DNA from: Saccharina japonica
Lineage: Eukaryota; Sar; Phaeophyceae; Laminariales; Laminariaceae
DNA: 64,000 bases
Assembly (NCBI GenBank): GCA_008828725.1
Contig: MEHQ01003258.1
Coordinates: 207,305 to 271,304, forward strand
Direction of reading: 5' to 3'
Position numbers and translations under genes: made by a program. Every line of letters starts with the position of its first letter. Positions within the stretch are counted from its first letter, which is position 1. Shown in pieces: positions 11,701 through 24,556 of this stretch. Under the pieces are notes generated by a model that saw only the letters and a list, made by a program, of their open reading frames with translations, did no database searches and had not been told where the DNA came from.

Positions 11701-13910
11701 TTGGAACAGCTCACGGATGTCCCCTGCACCTGCGCGGTTCTCTCTTCCGGTGAGATCGATGGATGCGGGTTCAATCACAAGTGCAACAAGTCCGTCATCA
11801 TTCATCATCTGCGATAATTCCATGCCCAGTACGTTGGTTACTCCGTTCACCCTCGCAACTTCCTCAAGGACCTGCGGTACAAGACAGAGGTACATCAGAT
11901 TGTCGGGGACGAAATTTTAAGATACAACACCGCCCGCCCCAAAGCTGGGCAAAGCTGGAGAATAGCATTCTATATTGCTGCGATGTAGTCGTAATCTATG
12001 TAACAACTACCTGAAGCGGTTGGGATAGCGAGAATTTGAAGCCCCGACGCCGACCCATACGCACCTTGACGGCTTCGTCATGCCTTCCCACAACGCTCAG
12101 GTAGCGTGGGCTCTCCGGGATAATCCTGTAAGCGACCAGACTCATAGCACCGGGTATGGCCGCTAGTCCCAGGAACCACCTCCACATAGCCTCTTCTCGC
12201 CTGGTAACACCCGGCCATTCAGCCGTGTTTGAGGAAATACGATAAACAGGTTATCGTGTTGTGCGGTGCGAGAGAGTCTTGCATTTGACAGTCGTATGCT
12301 GTGGGCCTTGTCAAGGGTTTCGTCAACACTTCGAGGTACATCTTGCCGTACAAAGGTAGGCGCTACACCTAGGGCCCATACCCAAGAACACGAGCAAAAT
12401 GGGCAAGAATGCAACATTTGACCATCCAAACAACAGCACTTGCTCAGTCATGGCAGGGCGCTGGCACTGCAAAGCCCCCTGTGCGGAGGATGCCGTATCC
12501 TACAGGCGGAGGCAGGCGCCACTGCGACTGTATGATATCGTGGGAATCCTAGGCGTAATTTAATCCAGCCCAGCAACATGTGCCCGAATGTTTTATGCAT
12601 GCGCTCGCTCACCCGGATCCGAGGGCCCTGTTGAGCACTAATCCTAACAAAGACGCGCTTATGAGGCCAGCTCCCCAAAACAGCCCGCCAAGGCGACACT
12701 GCACTGTCGCCCGGAAACTGGTTGGAAACAACTCAGAGACGAGTAAAGTTGTTACGGGGATACTACCACCGATGCCGAAGCCCACGATAGTGCGGAAAAT
12801 CATCAACGCATGGAAGGATGGGGCGAGTGCTGAGACCAGCCCCCCCACGAAGATGCAGGCAAGGGACAGGGTGAAGGTGCTGCGCCGACCTCGCTTGTCA
12901 GCGTAGACGGACCAGAACATCGCACCCAATATCACGCCTTGTTGGATGGAGAGGGACGAGAGGGGGAGCAGGAAGGGGCGGGGGTGAGTCATGTACGTGA
13001 GACCGACGATACGAGTGTACGAATGGGCCGATATTATTGTCGATGGTGATCACAGATATGCAAGTCCCCGAACGGTGAGCCCTGTGGCTGTCGTAGAGTA
13101 AAATTTAAACTCGTGGAAAACAAGGATGCGGTATCCGACACCCTGGATGGCATACGTATATCACCATAGGTTGTTCTTGGCGTCGTGGCAAGGACTATTC
13201 TAAAAATGTTGTTTTTGTCAGTACACAGGCAAGGGCGATGCATCGAAAGACAAAGCTTTAGGTATGTACAGTACTAGATCGACGGACGTTTACCTGTATC
13301 GAGCTACACCGCAATAGTGTTTGCACCATAATTTCAGGACTGCATTTGTCGCATCGCTACAATGTTCATATTATTGCATACACATACGCCATGGTACAGT
13401 CGTCAGCTTTCCTCTTTGATCGAGAGTCTGGGGAACGTTTACATGGGTACATATGGCTGCAGCGATACTGTTGCCAGTAGCCGATGGCGCTACACTTTAT
13501 CCCTATTGACATGCTTCGATGTATCGATAGGTCATCTATACCAACGGTCCCGGCCGGGCCAGGACGCGGGTCGGAGGATGGAGGTTTGTACATGTTCGGC
13601 GTGCTCAAAAGTGGGGAATCGGTTTAATCCCCAATACCCTGAAACAGCACCGGTTGTTCTTGCGAATGGCTGGATATTGAGTACTACTGTAGTATCATAT
13701 GCAGGAGCTCTGGCTATCAACCTTTAAACCTGTCCACAAGTATTCCCGCTGGTGCATACGTAGTGCAAAGCGAGCCGTGGATATATTCTCACCAAAAAAA
13801 CTGGCGCTGCCCACAAGCCCCTTGGTGAAGCTCCCCAGCTGAAACGTGACGGCAACATCGTCGAGCACGAAGGCTATAACCAGGAGCTCTATTGCGTCGA
13901 CCAGCCAAGC
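8734..13910 (-). CDS. Major facilitator superfamily transporter, SV2/SVOP-like; eight exons, 5' exon(s) missing
   Basis: Predicted multi-pass membrane transporter. Eight minus-strand exons join with matching phases and GT-AG borders: 13,910-13,793; 12,937-12,613; 12,179-12,065; 11,871-11,645; 10,714-10,605; 10,321-10,157; 9,463-9,362; 8,840-8,734 (TAG). Together they code 422 residues. Exon 1 gives helix 1 ([15 protein letters not shown]). Exon 2 gives motif A ([10 protein letters not shown]) and '[20 protein letters not shown]', typical of the SV2-like branch. Exon 3 has 'IPESPRYL', exon 6 the second-half loop 'LGRVGTLKW', exon 7 '[17 protein letters not shown]' and exon 8 the last helix. 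Introns run 193-930 bases. No start codon was found: exon 1 opens in phase 0 inside helix 1, so upstream exon(s) with roughly 30-80 residues are missing. The exon 3 acceptor is uncertain: 12,190 has a better-looking context but breaks the phase. The short C-terminus could continue if the GTTAGA at the end were a donor. Substrate unknown. Confidence 0.85.
9517..9878 (+). repeat. 181-base tandem duplication inside a transporter intron
   Basis: The segment starting GGTTTTGATGTCCTG at 9,518 recurs at 9,699, exactly 181 bases on, with only a few differences. Both copies lie in the intron between the sixth and seventh visible exons of the transporter gene. The near identity indicates a recent event. 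Confidence 0.9.
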
Positions 13911-16900
13911 CTAATGTCAGCGAAACGCGAGAACAAGACGCGTGGCAATACATTCATGGGATATAGCTGCTCTCACGGCTGGCTGTAGGTTACGCGTTAC
14001 TAATGGTTGTTCGTCCATATCCAATTCCAGGTTTTTTGTTTGTTTTTCTTCACATTAAACTCGTTTCAGTTGCTAATCCCTATAGTCTGATCTAGCAAGA
14101 TCACGGCCCGTGGTCACAAAAGTGCTAGAGCCATCAGAGAATCCTAAAGAACACGTACACTTAGCAGGGAAAGGATACACAAGTCCGAAGAGGTACACCT
14201 AAAATCCCTACAGCATGTTATGCGTGTCCAAAACTGAACTACACGCCCGCAATCTCCATTCGACTACAGCAGCATCGTCCCCCCCCCCCCCCTCCCACTC
14301 TTTACCAATGAATTTGCCGACTACAGCGTAACTACTGTCTGAAGTGCTGTCTGTACAAAAACAAACGGTAGGCGTGGGAACAAGATGGAGCACGCAGCTG
14401 CTGTCTGAAGTGCTGCCAGAATGACAGTCCGCGGGCACAAAGTGAAAAAGAACAGCCAACCAAAGCCATCATGTCCATTGACAATTACCCGAATCTATCC
14501 TGAACGGTCTGTGTTAGGCACAGCATTATAAACATCGACACTGATTAGGAATCGTTCCACATTGAAGGGGTCTTCCACGATCAGGCACACAATGAAGGCA
14601 CCCGGGGTGTCCGCGCCATCTCTGCCGCGTCTCTCTACAAAACCAGTGACGTCATCCACACCGACCCAACAACAACATTCGGGGGAAAAAGCGAAGAATT
14701 TGTCAACAGAAAAACAAAAATGTTCGTCCGTCACGGGTCGATGTCGTCCGTGCTCCGGATCGCTTCTCCTGTGCGCTGCTGTGCTGCTGCGCCGGCGCGC
14801 TGCTGTGCTGCTGCTCAGGCGCACCGCTCCGGTGCCGCTCGGCCAGTCCTAGCACGACCACACTCGACCCGCTCCGTCCGTACACGCTCTCGTTGCTGTC
14901 CTTCCCAGTCGGCTCCTCGCTTTCTCTCTCGTTGCACTCAGGGTGCTTGGTCTGAAAAATAAAATTTCTCGCGCTGAAGGGATTGACCAGTCCAACAACA
15001 GCTCGTCGCCACACGCTCCCTCCTCCTTTGATGGCGAAGCCAGGTTACTGAGACAGTACAGCTCCCTCTAGCAAACATACCTAGGGCTGTGTACGTAGTG
15101 TCCGTCCACCTTTCTGATGGCGTCTGCCTCCGCGCACAAAAGGTACAGGGTATTGACACTTTCAGGTGTTTACGAGCTGAACCAAGGTCAGCGGCTAGTG
15201 GTACGACACTTGATCGAATATAACAAATCGACTATTCTAGGAGGGAGTATGTACTAAACAGAAGCACTAGAACACAGCAGTAGTTGCATACCAGGTATAC
15301 TGCAGCTGCTCTAGCACGAGCAGAAGTAAAGGTGGTAGAGTGATAACAATGCAAGGCTGCCTGATACTCGACGTGCAGCCGTAGGACGTGTGGTAGGCAA
15401 ACTTAAACATATAATTTAATGTTGGGTCAATCCTAAAGCACGCACGATACATAATTTTAATTCCGGGCCGGCCTCAGTATCGGAATCTCGGCATCTCAAT
15501 ATCTCGAGGGTTTTTTCATTTATTCGGGCGCTCTCTTCGACGGTCGATTGCGACGCCCCTCGCCCTTCGTCTCCCCCGCTTACCTCGCCGCGAACGCGTG
15601 CGGGGGCAGAGAGAGAGAAGCGAGAAGTAGGCACAATCTTGGATTTTGGGTGGCATGTCGAGCATTTCTTTGAATCTTGACAGGGGGGGGGGCTAGTCAC
15701 AAACACAAAGGGGTGAATTGTTTAAGTAACTGGAGTAGTAGTAGTAGTATCATACAGGAGTCACATTTTGTCAGCCCTTGCATAGTATGCTCCCAAGAGT
15801 CGAAGCCCATGTTCCTCATTCGCAGTGCATAGCGAGCATGTATGTATATCATTACTTCGTACGCGTACGTGCAGCTTCATAAACAGGCACAGCAGTAGGC
15901 TCGAGCGCTGTTCAAGTACGAGCACATACTGCTGTACTTCGAGTATGTAGGCGTACGAGTGCGCACGCTTTACTAGGCAGAGCTGCGGTGTTCTGTGCCT
16001 CTCTACATTCCGTGTACCCGAACACGGAAAATAATTAGAGTACCAGTAATCAACTCCAATGAAGTGTTTGCAATTGTCAAAGGAATCATATTTTGGCACT
16101 GTGGTCAGTGGTCAGCCCTTTGTATAGTTTTTTATAGTACGTACGTACTCGATTTATGTTTTTGAGTTTTTTATCTCGAATTTAGTGCAAAACGACTATA
16201 TCGCCGAGATTTGGGTCGTTTTCGATTCTGACTGAAGTTCTGGAGATCCATTTTTTTACTTGTTTTCGACTATTTGAAAGAAAAAATGAGTTTTGCGTCT
16301 TGAATATTAATCTTGAAATTAGTATGGATTTTGTAGCTTGAATTTAGTGTCGGGGCGACGCCCTGCGGGAGATTCGTCCGAATACGCTGTGAACCTCTCC
16401 TTTCATCCCCGAGCGAGTGTCTACGGTATGATGTGTAGGTGCACTCTACATTTATTTGACATTGTTGCTGTAGGTCGAGAGGATCGGCTGCAACGCCCCT
16501 CACCCTTCGTCCTCTGTTCAATGCTTCCCCGTGAACCGTGTGAACGCGTGCGGGATGTTTTGAGGGTCGATTTATATTGATTTTATGTTGGAATAGTGGA
16601 TTTTTTCCAAAGAAAACGCCATACATACAGGTATATTCCACACCCTGTACAACTACAACTGCTCGTAGTTATCTGGCAGACAATACTGAAGGGAAAATGG
16701 AACAATTCATCTGAGGAGAAAAAATTTGACCGTTTCCCCGCATTTCGTTGTTGGATACCAGGTACAGCCTAAACAATATTGGATTTTTATTATAGATTCG
16801 GCAAGTATCCCTTTTTGTTTTATGGCCCAGAAAATAACTATTAAATTAGTACCAGGTCGTATTTGAAAAAAGTAAATTGGAGACAAACGAACGTTTATCG

Positions 16901-18889
16901 CACCAGTTGCACTTTACTACTGTACCCAAATATAGTATATTACTCGTAAAGTGTGTTGGTGTTGTGACGTTTGGCACGGCCAAATACATACTATCGTCCA
17001 GACGACACAATCGCCCACGCTGCGGTACTCGTGGGTCTGATTTTCCGCACAATACCTGGGTACGAACTGCGAACTGGCCACACCTGTACCATTAATAATA
17101 ATATACTACTGCTGTACGTACAGCTGTCTGCTGCTGAATGTGTTGCGAGGCTATTTATAGCAGCTGCAACCCGAGCACGGAAGATTTGTATTATTTTCAA
17201 AGTATCATTCATCGCATTCAATGGTCATTTTAGCGCCAATTCCTCTTTTGTTCATCGTGGCTTTTGCACTGGTGCTGTACTGTTTTGGTGCTTTTCATGC
17301 GCTGACTTCCAATTAATGACAACGCATTCAACGCCAGCAACGTGTGTTGCAACTAGTCGTATGCTTGCTTTCTTTGTTGTGAACCTTCATCTCCTGATAA
17401 TTTATGAATTCGGAAGAAACTCTTGGCATTCCTTTATTTGATTTTCGTTTATGTCGGATAGAACAATTCCAACTCCTTCCCTGCCCTACCCATGCGGAGC
17501 CCTTGTACGATTTAAAATTCCTACACACACTTGAACCCAAACTCCCAACATAAATATACCTATGGTAGTACTTAGAGTCATCCAATTCGCCAATATCTCC
17601 AGCAGCCGACTGCCTTTCCGCGCGGTTTCTTCGCCGGGCCCAGCCTCGTGTGCACCGACATATGCGGCGGGTCCACTCGATCCACCCGCACGCGTCCCGT
17701 TTGCGACCTCGACGTGGGGTTACGCCGCACAATCCTACCCTGTCGGCCATTTGGAGAGTTCTGTTAGCAGTGCTCGCGACATGATGCTCGATTTTGAATT
17801 ATTTCGCTCGGCTGGGTGCTCTCCGACCTCAGATCTCCCAGCTGCGTGGGGTTGCCCGCATGTGTGCAGCCGGGGGGGGGGGCTGGGGGCATGCGTTCGA
17901 CTACAGGAATCACAGCCCCTCCAGAAACATGAGACACTTTATTTATTGTTCTTCTCTATGACGTACTACGTGAATTTTATTTGTTTTTGGGCGACATGCA
18001 AAGAGATATACGACGAGTGCTCAGGATAGAGATCACGTACTTGGCAGTTCATTCTATCAGGGATGTTGAGGGAGGACACATGCCGCCCTGGATCCTTCTA
18101 GGTCACTACTGTACGTGGGTTTCTTGAGCGTTGCCAGATCAACATATTTTGTCGGGCCAAAGGATCGACGGCCTACGTGCGCATTGTTTGGGCTGCATTT
18201 CCACATATATAGTGGATGTTCCAATCAGGGGTCACATAAGGCGTTTCGTAGCACGGAACGAATGACAGCACACGAGGCAAAAAACAAAAGTAATAGAGAG
18301 CACTGCAGGCTGTCTCTGGCACCGACCTCTGGCACGATCTCCGACACTGAGACCTCCCAGGGAGCCTCTGCTGCCGGTATGGACGAGCGCAGCTGATGCG
18401 CACACAGCAGCATGATATTTGGCGTGATCACAGCTCTGTGTCCATATTTTGGTTTACTGTCGTCGCGATATGTCTTCAGTAGGAGAGTATTCGTACACAA
18501 TGCAAACGGTACTGGGTACGTGGGAGCAAATTATTTAGCCGTACTCGTAGTAGTGCGAAAACGCACGGACGTCCACGACGGTATCTTATTATGTAAAAGC
18601 TTATATTCTGTCAGTCTGTCTGTCTGTCTGTCTGTAATTGGGTAGCGTTATCCAGAGCGGTTCAGCCCCGCCTTGCCCCATGGGTAGGGAGGCTGGGTGC
18701 CATAACCAGCAGAACACCGGGTCCCATGCCGCACCGAGCGGTCGCCGTGGCACAACCCGGCAGCAGTTCTGACAGCCATCTAGCCAGCCTAGCTGCTGAC
18801 TTAAGAATTTGAATCACAATTCCGGCCGCTGATTGGTTCGCCAAATACATGCCAGCGGCCACTGGCTGTTTCTAGAAGAATGGTGCTGA
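13911..18889. other. Region upstream of the transporter: no gene recognised
   Basis: The missing transporter start should lie here but was not found. A run of 14 C lies at 14,279-14,292. Related GC-rich stretches at about 15,530-15,610 and 16,490-16,555 share 'CGACGCCCCTCGCCCTTCGT'-like sequence and 'GAACGCGTGCGGG', so they are copies of one dispersed repeat. A (TCTG)n tract sits at 18,614-18,635. Opposed open frames at 17,330-18,029 have no recognisable motif. Confidence 0.45.
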
Positions 18890-19604
18890 ATAGAGCCATC
18901 GGGGTTCTACCACACCCGGGGATGATAACGTTCCATCTCCGTATTAGAAATCCCTCTATATCTCTACAACTACGACGACCCGGGGACGAAAACGGACACT
19001 CCCCGGGTCGATACCGCCTAGCAAGGCGTGGAAACCCCAACCCAACTGACTGATTTATGGTTGGCTGGGGCTCATGGAGCCAGCGCGCGGCGAGAGTTTC
19101 CCCCCGGGACAGCGTCGAGGTCCCGCCGCACCCGGGGATGATAACGTCCCATCCCCGGGGTCAGAAAGCATTCCATACATCTACAATTCCAACGATCCGG
19201 GGACGAAAACGGACACCCCGCGGGTCGATACCGCCCGGCAAGGTGTGGAAACCCCAACACCACGGAATGATTTACGGTTGGTTTGCTCTCATGGAGCGAG
19301 GGCGCAGCGAGAGTAGCCCCCCGGGACAGCGTCGAGGTCCCGCCGCACCCGGGGGTGGTATAAGGCCCCATCCCCGGATCATAAATCCTTTCATACATGT
19401 ACAACTCCAACGACCCGGGGACGAGAACGGACACCCCCCGGGTCGATACCGCCCCGCACGGTGGTCCTTACTTTGCCGTTCAGAGTGGTACATCACAACA
19501 CACTATGAATCAATGCGAGTACTACCTACTATATTAGGTACGTACATACTACTATGGGAAACGCAGTGCTAGCGCCACGGGCGGAGCCGTGGCCGTACCG
19601 CTAG
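18890..19604 (+). mobile_element. Non-autonomous Helitron, copy 2, with three ~216-base internal repeats
   Basis: The 3' end is exact: hairpin GCCACGG-GCGGAG-CCGTGGC at 19,574-19,593, spacer CGTACCG, CTAG at 19,601-19,604, then T. The body has three tandem units whose CACCCGGGG landmarks begin at 18,913, 19,129 and 19,346, giving periods of 216 and 217. Each unit carries clustered CCGGGG/CCCCGG runs. The last 130 bases match copy 1 in opposite orientation, including CCGTTCAGAGTGGTACATCA. The 5' end is not fixed. The repeats create opposed open frames with no family resemblance. Confidence 0.8.
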
Positions 19605-19679
19605 TCACAATAAAGCACACATCATCAGCAGCAGTAGCTCCATTGGTATAGCGCGTGCGGCAGGAGGGCCAGCAGCATC

Positions 19680-19765
19680 AGTGGCAGCAGCATTAAAACG
19701 CCATACCTGGTATGTAGCAGTACGATGTACTGCTTGCTGCTGATGCTGCTGCTGCTGCAACCAAA
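19680..19765. repeat. CAG/CTG inverted triplet repeat
   Basis: A CAGCAGCATCAG-type run is followed about 50 bases later by its complement (CTGATGCTGCTGCTGC), giving a potential hairpin around a palindromic ATACCTGGTAT. Confidence 0.6.
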
Positions 19766-20140
19766 CAGTGTGTACTGTATAAACTTCAGTACGAACCGAA
19801 CCTTTTTATTTACCCACAGCGTACGAGATGCAAAGGCCTACAGTACACAGACAACCTCAACCAGCTGTTGATTGCACGATCGATCAGTAGGCGTTTCGGC
19901 GGCGGGTGAATGGCCGTTCCTTACCCTGCCAGCGCCGGTGTCGTGAGGGCTTGTGCTGGCACTCGGGAGATTCCTTTTTCGCGAGATGAAATACTGAAAG
20001 ACTCTAGGCTCACGTTGCATCGCCTAGGAAACCCCTGGTTTCCATCTAAGGCACGTCTCCCAAGTAGTACAAAAACGATCCCAAATACATGTTACCAGGT
20101 AATTACCCGCATTTCCACATAATACCAGCGGTACCAATAC

Positions 20141-23100
20141 ACTAGCCCACTCTGATGAGTCGTATATGCAGAAATACGATAAATACATGAAAACCCAGAT
20201 TCCATGAACTAGACCATGAGTCGAATATGCGGCTCCTTAAAACCCACTCCCACATCTCTGATCGGCAAGGCTACGAAGCCGACAAGGAACGCCAATAAAA
20301 TAAAGAAAAGAAAGCCTAGCCTTAAGGGGAAGACATGATACGTACTTCGTATTGGAACACGTGGGCATACTACCCGTAAGAGGGGTAGCGGCGAGGGTGT
20401 GACGACGGAAACACGAAAGGTCGGAACAAAGCAAAATGTAGTTCTGTGCCACAAACGAGTGGCCCGATTACCCAGACCAGTCCCGGCACTGAGCAAGAGG
20501 GGGGTGGTAGGCAGGAATAAATAAGCAAATACCATCTCCAAACCCGTCCCAGCAAAATTCGGAATGCCGAGAAGAAACAAAAGTACCCCGACCCGAAAGC
20601 TCGGAAAGCGTCACAAGAAAAATAGAAGAACCCCCCCCCGACCCCCCAACTCAAAAGGAAAACAATCGGGTGCAGCGGCGACACGAAAATTCAGATATCC
20701 ACGGCTGTGCCTCGAGATTCGTCAAGGTTACGCTGGAGTCCCCGTGCGAACGGGCTAGCTGAGTGTACTTGTAGACCCTAAGAAGCTTGTACAGCTCCCG
20801 GTGAAGTCGTGTAGCGTGCCGGAGAAACAGGAAGCTTGATCGGTCCCGGGTCATTCAAAAGTCGAACCAAATATACCCTACCCATCGTTGTAGCTGCGCT
20901 GATTTTCTCAAGCCACCACAGACCGTCGTCGCCTTTCAACAAGAAATGAACCCCGTTGGGGAGCAAGGTGGTGCTGTATCGGCGAAGCCAGTCGGTATGC
21001 GGTACAAATCCATAGCCGGGAGCCAGGAAATGCTCGCTGGTACTTCGAGCAAGACCCCGTAGTGCCGCACAAAATCGCATCCGCGATACAGGCGGTTGGT
21101 TTGGCGGTGCTTGTTTGCAGTGCTGGCCCAGTAGCGGAAACGTGCGCGGCGGAAGAGCTGAAGATCTACTTCCCGTTCCCAGGACGGTCGAGAGAGTCCC
21201 CTCCGTGCGTCTCGTGCATCACCGCGATGACCCCACCTCGATCCCGAACCGATTGGTGTCTGGTAACTGTTTTCACTTCGGGTTGTTGAAGAGGAGCTGC
21301 AACGTCGTCTTGGGTGACGTGGTATGGGGTTGATTTCTTGGAGAAATTGTTGAGCACGTATTGCGTCAATCCCACTGGCAAATAATTCGTAATGTCGCCA
21401 CGGTCGTGGGGGTTAGCACATGACTATTAGCGTTGTATCGACACGCGCCGGCGGGCACCAGGGCCGGGCGTGTCGGAAGGCAGATCAAAATACAGGAAAT
21501 TAGCACCGACAGAGAATCTGGCGGAGTGGTGGCCAGCTGCGAGGACCTCGTAGGAGCCCATCCAGTTGAGCGATAGTTTGACCTTGAGGACCTTGGCATC
21601 CGTGTCAGTATTTGCGCCCTGACGGGTGGTGCCTGCCGTATTGTACACCCATGCCCAGCCGCTAACGATGATTTTGGGCACCGGATGCAGTGCGTCGGAG
21701 AGGGTGGAGTTGCGCCGGTTCAAGCGAGCAACTGCGAGGGCGTGGTGTTCGCGGACGTTATCGTACGCGCGCTGCTGGAGGTCCGTCGCCAAATCGCAGT
21801 AGGCAAGGTGGTAGCGGGCCCAATACTGGTGGCCGGCGACCCCAGCGCGCTCGAAAATCGTGAGAGGAAGGTCATGGGAGGCCCATGTGGATATCGTTGG
21901 GAGTCAAACCCGTGGCGGCGCTGATCGAATGGTTGGTCGCAAATTCGACGCGAGGGAAAAAGTGAATCTCAATTGTTTTGGAGCTCGTTGAGGACCATCG
22001 CCAGCATCTGGGGCATCGTGTGCTTTGCACGTTCCACACCCTCGTTGCCGTTCGGGTGGTAGGGGCTGGTGGCGCTTTTCCGAACCCCGAGAAACTGATA
22101 GACGGCGTGCTAAAGCTTTGCGCAAACCAGGGGGCCATTGTCCAAGCGTATGCTGCGCGGTTATCCCCAAAGCGGAATATACCGGTTAATGAGAATGTTA
22201 GCAGTACCCTCAGCGGTGAACTCGGCTGCGGCGACTGCGAAAATATCGGCGCGGCGACTGAAACGATCAGTGGAGAACAAGATGTTGGGGTCTGACCGGA
22301 AGAGGGCCGAAGTAATCGGTGCTGACAGGGATGCCGGACCCTAACGACCGGGGCATCGATATGACGGGCGACCGGACCGTCAGCCGCGAGGCTTTCCGTG
22401 CTTAGCACTTCAAGTAATGGCGTAGCCACCACCTGGTCCAGATGCTCATATCGATCCACCAAGTAGAAATGTTCGAGCATGTGCAGGGTGCGCGCGGTTC
22501 CTAGGCGGCAAGAAACTGTGGAATGGTAAGCCTTCATGACCCAGGGGCGCATGAGCAGCGGCACGTAAATGCAAAAAGGTTCGTCGTTCAAAAACCAAGC
22601 CGTACGGCCCATCGGGCGCGGAAATCAGGCGCTAAGGGTAGGTACGGCTGCCGGACGAGCAGAACGATACCGTCGTCCGTGGTGTATAGTAGTCATCTAC
22701 CAGCCAGCTCTTCAACCTCCGAGATGGAAGGATGCTGGTGTGAGGGAAACCACGACAAAATATCGGCTGGCATGGCCTCTGGCCGGCCAAGCAATATGTA
22801 GCGTATGGCGGCGTTGCATGCGGGCTCGGCGTGTTTCTCTCGCGCTCAGTCAGCCAGCAAGTAGCTCGCTGCAGAATCACTGAGCTGCAGTTCGGCAGTT
22901 GCGCCAAGGGCATACAAGTCTGTCGCTGCGACGGACGGTACGCCAATCTGCGACGGAAGTCTTAAAAGAAGAGTCCCCACAAGCTCGGCGGGTTCGCGGT
23001 CGGAAGGGATGGGTACCGTCGGGACAGGCGAGGGGGCAGGAGCAGGGGCCATTACGACGGCCGGAGGCGGGCGCGGCCGAGGGACTCGCGGCGGGGTGGC

Positions 23101-23500
23101 AGCATGCCGGGCGGCTGGTCGACAGGTCCCGCCGGGCTCGAAGTCGCAATCAACAGCAGGCGGCGCAGTGCCAGTTGCAACGTCTATTCATCAGCGCGTA
23201 CGGGTGGAGATGCGGCCCGAGGATGGCGAAACAGTAAGAGGCGCCGGGTTGCCAAGCAGTGACCACGACACGGCTGTGTGAAATCTGAAGGAAAACACGT
23301 CCTGCTACTGGATGTGGATGTGACGGGTTTGTTCGCTGCTCCAGGCAAGCGCCAGGGCTTGGACCCACGTGGTCTCTTTTCGGGAAAGCATATACATATT
23401 TTTGACAATTGTTCTGGACAATGTACCCGTTGCGTTACCAACGCCTCTATTACCTGTAACGTTAAGGACCAAACAAGCCCGAACAAGGTCACGAGTACTG
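20141..23500 (-). mobile_element. Ty3/Gypsy LTR retrotransposon fossil, broken
   Basis: Minus-strand pol remnants appear in the expected order: RNase H-like sequence (about 23,500-22,650), integrase with its zinc-binding head and catalytic region (about 22,610-21,870), and a long integrase C-terminal or post-integrase region (about 21,800-20,780). A 3' internal tail with a purine-rich run follows at about 20,255-20,142. An LTR begins with TG at 20,141 and continues to lower coordinates, where it soon becomes unrecognisable. The last ~115-145 internal bases match the end of the miniature LTR element at 25.4-26.1 kb, which fixes the LTR start. Gag, protease and most of RT are not seen, and no 5' LTR was found. 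The copy is old, with many breaks. Confidence 0.75.
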
Positions 23501-24193
23501 GTGAACTTACTTAGACGATTACCCGGCTACTCGCCTAAAATAGCTCCAAATATTCGCGAGCACCCCCGAGTTTGCCCCCCCAGGTTTCGCGAGTACTCAT
23601 TGGCCGCGAGTACTCGCAGGGGTGCAACTCTACTGTGCAGCCATGTGTGAACCAAGATCGTGTATACGAACGAACGAGCCTGCTAGTTTCGGGAGTAATT
23701 TGCACTACGAAAACCGAGAGTGTTCAACTGCATGCAGTACTGACGGCCGAACTGCTGCGAGTACGTGTGTTACGAGTAGTGGTGACAGCCTGCATACTAT
23801 ATTATACCACGCAATATAATGTTTCAGATGTCACCACACCCCCTGGGATGAATTTCCGAGCCGAATACGTCCAAAACAAGGGGGGCGCACACAACGAAAC
23901 TGTTGGCTTTGGAATTAAGTCGTAGATATATTTTCGTAAACGTGTCGCTCTTCGCTTGCACTCCCTCCCCGTTGTCGCGAGGCTTAACCTGGAAATTCGT
24001 CCGAGGGGGTGTGTTACCTTTCGTGTTACTCTACATAGCAGGGGTCCACCAGTAAGGCGGTGGTGCGCCAGAGCACTAATGGCGGCTTTATTTGGGGAAG
24101 CCGCCTTGTTCATCCCAGGTTATGAGTGAGTACAATTCCCCAATCGCGCCAAGCGATTTGGGCCGCCTTATGTTATATATATATATTTATTTT
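23501..24193. other. Intergenic, with GCGAGTACTC palindromes
   Basis: Near 23,550-23,620 the motif CGCGAGTACTC recurs in inverted arrangement. A TA repeat lies at 24,175-24,188. No gene is recognised. Confidence 0.4.
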
Positions 24194-24556
24194 CCCATCC
24201 CATTTAATATCGTCGGCCTTCTATTCTCTCTCCCTCTTTACGTCTTAGTCGTAACTCAGATCCGGGGTCACAAAGTAGGCTCTTCTCCTCCCTTCCCACT
24301 ACGGCATCTGCCTTGCATTTTTATCGCGAGAAGATACCAGGACACCGCCATACTCAGATCGCCTCATTGGGGGACACCCACAACTTGACGAGAGCCGTCG
24401 AGGGAAGAACGTGCTAAAATCTCCTCGCGATAAAAATGCAAGGCACGTACCGTAGAGAGGAGGGAGGAGAAAAGCCTACTTACTGATCCCGGATCTAAGT
24501 TACGCCTAAGAGGGAAAGATAAAAAGGAAGGGCGAAGATAATAAATGGGATGGGGG
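24194..24556. repeat. Head-to-head pair of truncated SINE copies (inverted repeat)
   Basis: The left arm (24,194-24,333) and right arm (24,421-24,556) are imperfect inverted copies of one ~140-base sequence running from CCATCCCATTT to ATTTTTATCGCGAG. The arms are separated by about 87 bases. The same sequence is the 3' half of the SINE at 26,630-26,986, and both arms end outward in A- or T-rich tails. This is therefore a pair of 5'-truncated SINE copies rather than a TIR transposon. Confidence 0.65.

Noticed and set aside
17328-18029. Opposed frames of 140 and 155 codons as a gene or cloning-vector remnant
   Set aside because: The GC-rich centre opens both strands; no vector sequence, domain or splice signals could be identified.
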